From contig DBTU01000024.1 of assembly GCA_002307215.1 (NCBI GenBank), positions 637 to 64,636 of the forward strand: a stretch of 64,000 nucleotides of DNA, read 5' to 3'. This document shows, piece after piece, positions 51,552 through 59,022 of the stretch. The DNA is from Lachnoclostridium sp. UBA1308 (GTDB lineage Bacteria > Bacillota > Clostridia > Lachnospirales > Lachnospiraceae). Numbering within the stretch: the stretch's first letter is position 1; every line of letters starts with the position of its first letter. Both the position numbers and the translations under genes were made by a program. The notes beneath the pieces were generated by a model. That model made no database searches. It was not told the DNA's origin and saw only the letters and a program-made list of their open reading frames with translations.

Positions 51552-52691
51552 TTATCTATCCTCTCTTTTTATTCTTTGTTGAATTTCAGACAATAATGAC
51601 TCCTCCATGACATGTGATAATTTGCTTTCCCTGCACAGATATTCAGAAAAGCCATCCAACCGACCGGTTTCAGCAAGCCGGGTAGCCGGACATGCACTGC
51701 AGCCTGTTCTGCAGCTCTCACATTCTCGAGGCTTTTCCGGATGTTTCATTATGTTCGGAAAGTCATTCCATGCCTTTTTAAACGTATTTGTAAACGGATC
51801 GGTCCAACAATCCCCTAACATCTGGCACCCTATCAGCTTACCATCCCAGGTTATACAGTAGGAGGTCATTCCGGCCTCACAGCCATATAGTGTACGCTTA
51901 TGAGCTTTTTGAACTGTCATTCCTTCGAATTCTTGAGCCACACAGGCATGGCTTTCTAAGGTACCTATATCGGTAAGCATTAAATCAGGGTTTTCATCTG
52001 CGAATTTATAAAATGGGTCTACTATTTCTTTTCTATTTCTATCATGAAACATCGCAACACTTTGTTCGGGTGTAAGGCGACAGTCTTCAACTTTTGCTAT
52101 TCCGCCTCTCACCGGTTTTGTAACAATCCTGGAGATACTAAATTCCGCATATAGCCCGGATGCAAGATTAGCTATCTGATCCAGATCATTTATATTATCT
52201 TTTATTATTGTTGTTCGGACCTGTAATTGCGAAGGGAGCTTTCTTAAAAAATCCAGACCTTCTATCATCTGAAGGTACGCATTTGCATTACCCGTTACTC
52301 TTTTGTAGGTCTCCTGCGAAGCCCCATATACAGTGACTCCGATTTTGTGGGGAGGATATTTACTAAGTATCTCTCTTATCTCTTTGTTTATTAAGGTTGC
52401 ATTGGTGTAAAGAGTTATGATAAAGCCCATTTTGACTATTTCTTGATATAGCCCAATAAAATCACTCCGAAGCATCGGTTCTCCGCCGGTAAGGAGCAGA
52501 CCTATCGTTCCCGCTTCCTCTGCCTCCTGTGCCATATGTATCCATTCCTTCGTTGTTCTTTCCCTTCCTCCGAGCTCCTGCATTCTCTTTTCATCTATAC
52601 GAATTAAACACATTTTACACTGCAGGTTGCATCTTGCAGTTAATTCGAAGGTCCCATTTAAAGGGCTTCTGTCCATGTCTATACTATCCAA
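51552..52691 (-). CDS. Radical SAM/SPASM peptide maturase
   Basis: The 379-residue enzyme has the radical SAM cluster CNLQCKMC (Cys21, 25, 28), the GGEP motif LLLTGGEPMLRSDF at 66-79 and LYTNATLI. A SPASM-like C-terminus follows, with Cys250, 271, 279, 289, 295, 324, 327, 331, 334 and 353 binding auxiliary clusters. Such enzymes form thioether or C-C links in RiPPs. Translation probably starts at TTG (52691), 7 bases after AGGAG; an internal ATG at residue 6 has no site. It lies between PqqD and the Cys-rich precursor. Confidence 0.92.
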   Translation of the reverse strand: MDSIDMDRSPLNGTFELTARCNLQCKMCLIRIDEKRMQELGGRERTTKEWIHMAQEAEEAGTIGLLLTGGEPMLRSDFIGLYQEIVKMGFIITLYTNATLINKEIREILSKYPPHKIGVTVYGASQETYKRVTGNANAYLQMIEGLDFLRKLPSQLQVRTTIIKDNINDLDQIANLASGLYAEFSISRIVTKPVRGGIAKVEDCRLTPEQSVAMFHDRNRKEIVDPFYKFADENPDLMLTDIGTLESHACVAQEFEGMTVQKAHKRTLYGCEAGMTSYCITWDGKLIGCQMLGDCWTDPFTNTFKKAWNDFPNIMKHPEKPRECESCRTGCSACPATRLAETGRLDGFSEYLCRESKLSHVMEESLLSEIQQRIKREDR

Positions 52692-52729
52692 CCAGTTTCT
52701 CCTTCACGCATATTCTTCACGTATGTTGT

Positions 52730-53011
52730 TCACGCATATTCATCCAACATGTCTGCTCTTTTAAGTCGTTCCAGAAAACGCTTTATGTCCTTTTGTGCTG
52801 TTTCCATACTTATCTCATATTCTTGCGTCATGTCGTTGGCTAATTGAGATAGATCCGTACCCCCGGCTATCTTTTTCCACAGAAACAATGCTGTCTCATT
52901 CAATGAGATAAATCCATTAAAATCCGCTATGTTATCGCCAATCGGAACAACAATATTTGTATCAGCAATTTTTCTTACTATAAATCCTTCTTTAATTTTC
53001 ACTAACTTCAC
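52730..53011 (-). CDS. PqqD-family RRE protein (radical SAM cluster)
   Basis: The 93-residue protein has the PqqD pattern VRKIADTNIVVPIGDNIADFNGFISLNETALFLWKKIAGGTDLSQLANDMTQEYEIS, followed by DIKRFLERLKRADML. It should bind the YEAPEIKFEEL leader and guide the radical SAM enzyme. The frame begins at GTG; no strong ribosome site is close, the nearest AGGAGAG being about 25 bases away, so the start is uncertain. The region after its stop repeats a short ATGCGTGAA-like unit. Confidence 0.88.
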   Translation of the reverse strand: MKLVKIKEGFIVRKIADTNIVVPIGDNIADFNGFISLNETALFLWKKIAGGTDLSQLANDMTQEYEISMETAQKDIKRFLERLKRADMLDEYA

Positions 53012-53056
53012 TTATGTATTCGTACTGCAATACAATTTTCTCTCCTTTCTGCTTTA

Positions 53057-54817
53057 CTAAAAATCTACTGCCAATACACTCTCTTCTGATTGTATTTGGC
53101 TCATCTGTGTTTTCTCTATACAATAAACCCTATCACACATCGTCAGAACACTCTTTCTATGAGTGGTAAGGATACAAGCGTGGGTCTTTCCATACGCCAT
53201 AATACCTTGAAGTACACATAATTCTGTTTCAACATCCAGAGCCGATGTCGCTTCGTCAAGCAGTAGGATGGGTGCATCCCGAAGAATTGCCCTTGCTATT
53301 GAAAGTCTTTGTATCTGACCTTCTGAAAAACCTCCTCCTCTTTCCTTTATTATTGTATTGAGACCCTCCGCTAGTTCAAAGACGAAATCATATGCACATG
53401 CGGCTTTCAGTGCAGCAATTAACTGCTCTTCCGATGCATCTGTTTGAATCAGGCGCAAATTATCCGCAATTGTTCCCGAAAACATAGTATTCTCCTGCGG
53501 AACGTAGGAGAAAAACCTCCTTGTGGTGTCTGAAATACTTTCCTCAACACCATAACTGTCAATGATTTTAGCCTCCCCGCACATAGGCCTAATCATTCCC
53601 AACAATATCCTCATTAACGTTGTCTTTCCTTCTCCTGATGGACCTATAACAGCCACAATCTCCCGTGGCTTGGTCTGAAAGTTGATATCTTTAAGTACAA
53701 GGTCTCTATCCGAATAACCATAATCGATATGTGAGAGTTTTACTGATATGTTGTGATTCTTAATCCTATGTGAAAGCGAAATCCTATTAGATGAAACCTT
53801 CTCATTTTCACTTGGAAGATCTGCAATTTCCATGATCCTTCCTGCTGCTGTAGTTGCCTGGATTGCCGCCGGTACCATTCCGATCAATGCCGAAAAACTT
53901 CCCGACAGGTATCCTGACAGTTGTATAAACAGTGTCATTGTACCAAATGTAATATGCCCACCCCATAAGCGATAAACTCCCCACCCAAAAGTTGCATAGG
54001 ACACTCCTAAACCGACTACTGACATTAAAGATGAGGTATATATGGTGAATTTATTATAATCCATTGATATGGTTGTATATGAATTCTGTATTTTTTTAAA
54101 CTTATTTTGAAAAGATTTGATTAAATCAAAACATTTAATAATTTGGATATTCTGAAAGGATTCCTCGTTAAAAGACATCATATCACTGCTTATTTTTCTT
54201 ACATTCTTACTATATTCCCTCATACGGGTCATAAGAAACCTGGACATAATCAGGGTTAACGGTGCACTTATTAATGCAATAACGGCCATCGAAACATCAT
54301 AATAGAGAATGATTGCAAGAGAACCGATAAACTGTAGGGTTCTTGTGAATAAGGAGGGAATCCAACCAATCACACTATCAGCTATTGCTGACACATCCGT
54401 GCCGAACCGGTTTAATAAATCCCCGCTGTGATAACCGGATATGGCTTCCCAATCGGTGTACATAATCTTTTCATAGATGTCTGCACGTATTTCATTATTA
54501 ACCTTAAGTTCAATCACCGCTGAAATCCTTCCGGATACTGCATTTACAACAATATTTCCCAATGCCATCGATATGATAATTATTATGATGAATACAATAC
54601 CGGGCGAGTTATACCCCGTTACTGCATCAATCAGATATTTAGAAGCAATACTACCTGCCAGTCCCATTCCGGTGCCTGCCGCTCCCAGTATTATATAGAA
54701 AAGAATATATTTCCAATATCTTTTAACATAGGGAAGCATCCATTTAGCTTCTTTCCACATCTCTATGTCCGTACCTCTTTTAAGATTATGCATCTGTTTT
54801 GTTATAAATGTAATCAT
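53057..54817 (-). CDS. ABC exporter of the radical SAM RiPP cluster
   Basis: The 586-residue fused transporter has about six membrane spans, then Walker A VIGPSGEGKTTLMRIL, signature FSEGQIQRLSIARAI and Walker B LLLDEATSALDVE. It has no C39 peptidase domain, so another protease must remove the leader. That could be the S26-type protein at 49745-50263. The ATG at 54817 follows GGGAG by 5 bases. It is paralogous to the lasso exporter. Confidence 0.92.
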   Translation of the reverse strand: MITFITKQMHNLKRGTDIEMWKEAKWMLPYVKRYWKYILFYIILGAAGTGMGLAGSIASKYLIDAVTGYNSPGIVFIIIIIISMALGNIVVNAVSGRISAVIELKVNNEIRADIYEKIMYTDWEAISGYHSGDLLNRFGTDVSAIADSVIGWIPSLFTRTLQFIGSLAIILYYDVSMAVIALISAPLTLIMSRFLMTRMREYSKNVRKISSDMMSFNEESFQNIQIIKCFDLIKSFQNKFKKIQNSYTTISMDYNKFTIYTSSLMSVVGLGVSYATFGWGVYRLWGGHITFGTMTLFIQLSGYLSGSFSALIGMVPAAIQATTAAGRIMEIADLPSENEKVSSNRISLSHRIKNHNISVKLSHIDYGYSDRDLVLKDINFQTKPREIVAVIGPSGEGKTTLMRILLGMIRPMCGEAKIIDSYGVEESISDTTRRFFSYVPQENTMFSGTIADNLRLIQTDASEEQLIAALKAACAYDFVFELAEGLNTIIKERGGGFSEGQIQRLSIARAILRDAPILLLDEATSALDVETELCVLQGIMAYGKTHACILTTHRKSVLTMCDRVYCIEKTQMSQIQSEESVLAVDF

Positions 54818-54924
54818 AGTAGCTCCCATGTGCGTGATGTCAAACTTTATTTCAGGGTAAAAAAACCAAGCCTAAGATCTTGCCCTCTTATGCCTAGTCA
54901 TTTGTATTGTTCTATTCTATATAA

Positions 54925-56133
54925 TCAAGGTATAATACAGTAGTCTTTTAACAGTCGTAGTCTTTGTTTTCCTATCGTCAGACTGTTTTTGATTAACTTC
55001 CTCCCAAAGGGTCCTCTTCTTATGATAAATCTGATCCATCTCTTCACCCATATAAACGGAAGTAGATATGACTTGTCAATAAGAATCGGATATCCTACTT
55101 TTAAAATCTCTGCTTTCGGAAATATTATTTTGAATATATGAATGCCGCCATAATTTAAAGCGGACTCTGTGAAGCGGTTACTAAACGATTGCTCCCTCGT
55201 AATATTTCCATACGCTCCTGAAGCCATGGTATCGGTTAAGAGTACTTCCATGTTATAGCCGTTAAGATTAGTCATTATTGTAAATCCCATCAACTTATTC
55301 CCTATGTTAACCAAATCAGCATATAGGCTTCCTGCTGATATTTCCATGATACTGTCTTCAATTAAATTCCAATCTATCTCATCATGATACAGCTTGTCGT
55401 ACATATATATATCTAACATCTGACGAATTCCAACTCCCGATCCCGTAAAATGTTTAACATAATGAAAGAACAAAAACATATAATGTGCCGTATGGTTTAG
55501 TGTATATATCCAATGTCCATCAATTTCAATGCTGATACATTTATCAAAAACATCTAAAAAATAATTATTTAACTTTGCCCGGTAATTATTGTCATAACCC
55601 AGGATGGATATATGAACCTCTATTTTCAAACCTTGATTCGGGTGAAAAAAGCTGATATGATGGGCTTTCTCCAACAGCTTATCTGTCACATGAATATTTT
55701 CCATAATATACCCTGCTCCGGTCAAGATTTCCCTGCATTGTTCAAACTCCCCGATTTTAATAAGAATATCCTCATCACCGGAGGTCCTGTGATCTCTTAA
55801 CTCCTTGTATGTACTGCGACATATCAGCCCCTTCAACACCAGGGGCTTTAATCCGGCTACTGCTAATTTTTCATAGGTTCTTAGGAATATCTCCGTCTTT
55901 TTTGCCTGCCATGTTATCATCTGATGTGAAGTTAATAACATTCTGTTCTTTATCTCCTCCGGTGCAGCAAGAAACTCATGATATTTATTACAGCCTTCAT
56001 AAAAAATCGGAAGAAGTGAATGTTGGATAGCGTATCCATATAGTTTATTCCAATTTGGTTCAGTCAGCTCCTTAATATCCTCATGAACCGCCGTCTCAAG
56101 TACTTTAATGAAATTCCATACTTGTATATCCAT
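54925..56133 (-). CDS. RiPP-associated nucleotidyltransferase (PF14907-like), radical SAM cluster
   Basis: The 402-residue protein has LKPLVLKGLICRSTYKELRDHRTSGDEDILIKIGEF, with Lys101 and SGDEDIL at 118-124. Those positions are the same as in the lasso-cluster N protein. IEVHISILGYDNN and FLFFHYVKHFTGSGVGIRQMLDIYMYD follow. It is the first gene after a good promoter at 56194-56222. By analogy it would modify a phosphate placed by the HPr-kinase-like protein. The GGGAGG lies 14 bases before the ATG, rather far. Confidence 0.85.
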   Translation of the reverse strand: MDIQVWNFIKVLETAVHEDIKELTEPNWNKLYGYAIQHSLLPIFYEGCNKYHEFLAAPEEIKNRMLLTSHQMITWQAKKTEIFLRTYEKLAVAGLKPLVLKGLICRSTYKELRDHRTSGDEDILIKIGEFEQCREILTGAGYIMENIHVTDKLLEKAHHISFFHPNQGLKIEVHISILGYDNNYRAKLNNYFLDVFDKCISIEIDGHWIYTLNHTAHYMFLFFHYVKHFTGSGVGIRQMLDIYMYDKLYHDEIDWNLIEDSIMEISAGSLYADLVNIGNKLMGFTIMTNLNGYNMEVLLTDTMASGAYGNITREQSFSNRFTESALNYGGIHIFKIIFPKAEILKVGYPILIDKSYLLPFIWVKRWIRFIIRRGPFGRKLIKNSLTIGKQRLRLLKDYCIIP

Positions 56134-56193
56134 ATTATTTCAAGATACCTCCCACAACTCAATCGACATCTTACAATTTTTACCATTTATAGA

Positions 56194-56222
56194 ATTATAT
56201 ACTAGCACAATCTTAATTACAA
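56194..56222 (-). promoter_or_regulatory. Promoter of the radical SAM RiPP operon
   Basis: On the minus strand TTGTAA (56222-56217) and TATAAT (56199-56194) are 17 bases apart, about 60 bp before the nucleotidyltransferase start. A perfect -10 box supports it. Confidence 0.65.
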
Positions 56223-56364
56223 TCCCTATCCAATAAAATACACAATAATTAATTTACAAATAAATCTTTAATAAAACAAATTTCAATTATTTACACATTT
56301 TATTTTATGTTAAAATTTCATTTACCGTTATTTTGATATGACCTAATAGTGCATAAACTCATAC

Positions 56365-56392
56365 TTTACTTCTTTTTTATTCGTTGTATAAT
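56365..56392 (+). promoter_or_regulatory. Promoter of the corA gene
   Basis: TTTACT (56365-56370) and TATAAT (56387-56392) are 16 bases apart, 58 bp before the chosen ATG. The rest of the 56134-56450 spacer shows no gene. Confidence 0.6.
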
Positions 56393-56450
56393 AGAAACGA
56401 GGTCTAAATTATGGAAATGTATTTTATTAATTGCAGTGAAAGGAGAATTT

Positions 56451-57386
56451 ATGTACTATCAAATTCAAGATAAAATAAATGAAATTACGTTAAATGATTA
56501 TAACCCAGACCTATTGACGATTGGTATTATATCATTGGAGGAACTGGAACGCTGCTATCAAATCTTCGGGTTTTCCTATCTGACCGTAGCGGAATGCAAA
56601 AATGATAGCCAGCATCTTCACGGAACCCTGAATTCATATTTCGATTACTTGTTTGGAATCATTTTGGCTGTAAATCCCCGTCAGATTATTAAGCTGCAGG
56701 ACCGCCTCGGTCTTTTTATAAAAAACAATTTGCTCCTTATCGTAATTATCGAAGATAAGGATGACAGTACGCAGCTTAAGATACAAGAACTGCTCGAGCA
56801 TTTGAATCTGACAAAGATTACACTGGAACGCATGATTTTCGTTTTTCTTGAAACATTTATCAGTGAAGACAATACTCTTCTGGAAAAAATAGAGAACGAT
56901 ATCAGTGATTACGAGGATATGATTAATGCACTGAAATTAGAGAAGGATTTTAATTACAAAATAACCGCCATACGAAAGAAGCTTTTAATACTTGATAATT
57001 ATTACCAACAGTTTGTATCGATTGGTGAAGAGTTGGATGAAAACACCTCTGATATCTTTAATGAAGAAAACCTGCATTACTTCAGGGTATTCTCAAGCCG
57101 TGCTGAGCGGTTAAGCAATAATACACGAATGCTTCAGGAGTACACCGTTCATGTGAGGGAAGCTTACCATGCGCAACTGGAATATGATCTCAACCGAATT
57201 ATGAAGATATTTACCGTTATGACAACGATTTTTCTTCCACTTACCCTGATTGTTGGCTGGTATGGAATGAATTTTACATCCATGCCGGAGTTAACCTGGA
57301 GATATGGATACTTATATATAATAATCCTTAGTGTTATTGTAGCTATCATTTGCCTCATCTTCTTTCGTAAGAAGAAATTTATGTAA
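56451..57386 (+). CDS. corA: CorA-family divalent cation transporter
   Basis: The roughly 311-residue protein has a long helical cytosolic domain and two C-terminal spans. The first is followed by YGMNFTSMPEL, the GMN selectivity motif of CorA Mg/Co channels, and the last span ends in FRKKKFM. It forms a pentameric channel. The ATG at 56451 lies 6 bases after AAGGAG; the longer frame has no site. It is a single-gene unit with a terminator after the stop. Confidence 0.93.
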   Translation: MYYQIQDKINEITLNDYNPDLLTIGIISLEELERCYQIFGFSYLTVAECKNDSQHLHGTLNSYFDYLFGIILAVNPRQIIKLQDRLGLFIKNNLLLIVIIEDKDDSTQLKIQELLEHLNLTKITLERMIFVFLETFISEDNTLLEKIENDISDYEDMINALKLEKDFNYKITAIRKKLLILDNYYQQFVSIGEELDENTSDIFNEENLHYFRVFSSRAERLSNNTRMLQEYTVHVREAYHAQLEYDLNRIMKIFTVMTTIFLPLTLIVGWYGMNFTSMPELTWRYGYLYIIILSVIVAIICLIFFRKKKFM

Positions 57387-57412
57387 GGTGCTGTTGAAAA
57401 GCAACTATAAAA

Positions 57413-57442
57413 GGGACTGTTGCATAGATTAGCAACAGCCCC
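57413..57442. terminator. Terminator after corA
   Basis: GGGACTGTTGC (57413-57423) pairs with GCAACAGCCCC (57432-57442) with one mismatch, between the convergent corA and phosphoribosyltransferase-like genes. No long T-run is seen. Confidence 0.6.
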
Positions 57443-57484
57443 TCAGTACTGTAAATGTTATAAAACAAAAGCTCCTTCTTATAT

Positions 57485-58126
57485 TTAAAGCTTGATGTAT
57501 CCCGACCCGTTTACAATTGCGTCCAGGTGATGATTTGACTTACATAAAGGACATTCATCTATGTTATAGCTTTCGTAATCCGGTAGGTCCTTTGCCTTGA
57601 ATATAGAATGAACTGCAATTCCTTCTACACTTGGAACTGCACTGAATACTGAACTGATTCCCTGCATATTGCCGCCGTAGTATCTAATCCCTTCGACGCA
57701 TCGTTTCAATGTATCACCTGTTGTAGTCGAGCCGGCCAAAAGTACAATGTTTTTGCCATTCACCAGAGGAATGAAATTTTCCCTGAAGATCATCTGTCCA
57801 TTCGTATTAAACTCCGGTGCAATAATATAAATTGTTTGATGGGCATTCATAGACATAATACCGGTAAGTGTTAATTCCTGAGCCAGAAATGCTCCTATTA
57901 CCTCACAACCATCTAGACACACGATTGTATCAACCAGGGTACTGATGATATATTGCTTTGCCATAGCCTTGGCCGCCTCAGCTGCTTCACTTTGCCTTGT
58001 CTTCATAGTAGTTAAATCAATATAAAGATTAATGTGAGAATTACCGGCTGCAAAATGACCCGGTATTACTTTAACTGTAATTTTCTTATTCATAGGTGCC
58101 AAAATTTTAATTGCTCTGCTTTCCAT
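57485..58126 (-). CDS. Phosphoribosyltransferase-like protein
   Basis: The 213-residue protein resembles type I phosphoribosyltransferases. TIVCLDGCEVIGAFLAQEL lies in the hood region, and the PRPP-loop-like NIVLLAGSTTTGDTLKRCVEGIRYYGG corresponds to the DD(A)TTG motif with the acids replaced by AGS. A C-terminal CPLCKSNHHLD Cys pair is unusual. The loss of acidic residues suggests altered or regulatory function. GGGGGG precedes the ATG. Confidence 0.65.
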   Translation of the reverse strand: MESRAIKILAPMNKKITVKVIPGHFAAGNSHINLYIDLTTMKTRQSEAAEAAKAMAKQYIISTLVDTIVCLDGCEVIGAFLAQELTLTGIMSMNAHQTIYIIAPEFNTNGQMIFRENFIPLVNGKNIVLLAGSTTTGDTLKRCVEGIRYYGGNMQGISSVFSAVPSVEGIAVHSIFKAKDLPDYESYNIDECPLCKSNHHLDAIVNGSGYIKL

Positions 58127-58234
58127 ATTAATGCCCCCTTCGTATTAAGTCCTTAACAGTTATTTCCTGTGATGCTATATCTTACTATATTTATTATATC
58201 CCATTCAAAGACGCTATGCAAGACTGTAAAAACC

Positions 58235-58262
58235 GGCGGATTATTCAAACGAATAATCCGCC
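58235..58262 (-). terminator. 12-bp perfect terminator of the stress-protein pair
   Basis: GGCGGATTATTC (58235-58246) pairs perfectly with 58251-58262 around AAAC; on the minus strand GGTTTTTAC follows. It lies 18 bp after the stop of the GlsB-like gene. Confidence 0.85.
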
Positions 58263-58279
58263 AATTTCAAAAGGTGATT

Positions 58280-58549
58280 CTACTTTGATTTCTTTCTAAA
58301 CATGCTCACAATTGCTAATAATACAACTGCACCTACAACGGATACAATGAAACTCCACAGATTAAGTCCCGTTGCAGGACCAAAACCGAATATTCCCACC
58401 AGCCAACCACCGACAAATGCCCCTACAATACCTACTATGATATCAAGACCTATGCCCATATTTTCGTCATTTTTGGTTATCTTACTGGCTATCCAACCGG
58501 ATACTCCTCCCAATATCAGCCATACAATAATATTACCTATCTCCGGCAT
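58280..58549 (-). CDS. GlsB/YeaQ/YmgE-family small membrane protein
   Basis: The 89-residue protein has three hydrophobic spans with IVWLILGGVSGWIASKI, GLDIIVGIVGAFVGGWLVGIFGF and FIVSVVGAVVLLAIV, the pattern of transglycosylase-associated/GlsB proteins. The family is linked to general stress. It pairs with a CsbD gene 21 bp upstream and ends at a terminator. AAGGAG precedes the ATG. Confidence 0.93.
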   Translation of the reverse strand: MPEIGNIIVWLILGGVSGWIASKITKNDENMGIGLDIIVGIVGAFVGGWLVGIFGFGPATGLNLWSFIVSVVGAVVLLAIVSMFRKKSK

Positions 58550-58570
58550 AATGCAACTCCTTTCAAATTA

Positions 58571-58786
58571 TTATTTTTTCTTATTCAATCTTGATTCGGC
58601 ACCATCGATCAGCTTATTAGCTTCCTGGACAACTTCCTCTTTTTTGTCGCTGAGTCTATTCTTAACCCCAGCTGTCATAGTCTGAAACTTTCCCGAGAAT
58701 TCAAGCTTTTTATCATCCACAACCTTGCCGGCAGTCTCCATAACCTTGCCCACAGTCATATCTTTTGTATCTTCTATTTTTCCCAT
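58571..58786 (-). CDS. CsbD-family stress protein
   Basis: The 71-residue, highly charged protein (KIEDTKDMTVGKVMETAGKVVDDKKLEFSGKFQTM) matches the CsbD layout of a small Lys/Glu-rich helical bundle. In Bacillus it belongs to the sigma-B regulon; here its regulation is unknown. CGGAGG lies 7 bases before the ATG. It is upstream of the GlsB-like gene. Confidence 0.88.
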   Translation of the reverse strand: MGKIEDTKDMTVGKVMETAGKVVDDKKLEFSGKFQTMTAGVKNRLSDKKEEVVQEANKLIDGAESRLNKKK

Positions 58787-59022
58787 TTAATACCTCCGAG
58801 GTTGAATTAATCAATTACAAACATTTGCTTCAGTTATAATATAAACTGATTTTAATGATACTATACTTATTTACCGTCACACGATTCTTTTATTTAAAAA
58901 ATACTTTAAAAAGGAACTATCCCAAAACAGCCCTTTCCTCATCCTTTATGAATACAATTACCTATTCATATAAGAGACTATCCGGTTGCTTTGTACAGTT
59001 CCTAAGAATACTAATTATTGGG

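Noticed and set aside
53012..53056. Upstream TTG start for the PqqD gene next to the AGGAGAG site
   Set aside because: The frame after that TTG meets a stop codon before joining the PqqD frame.
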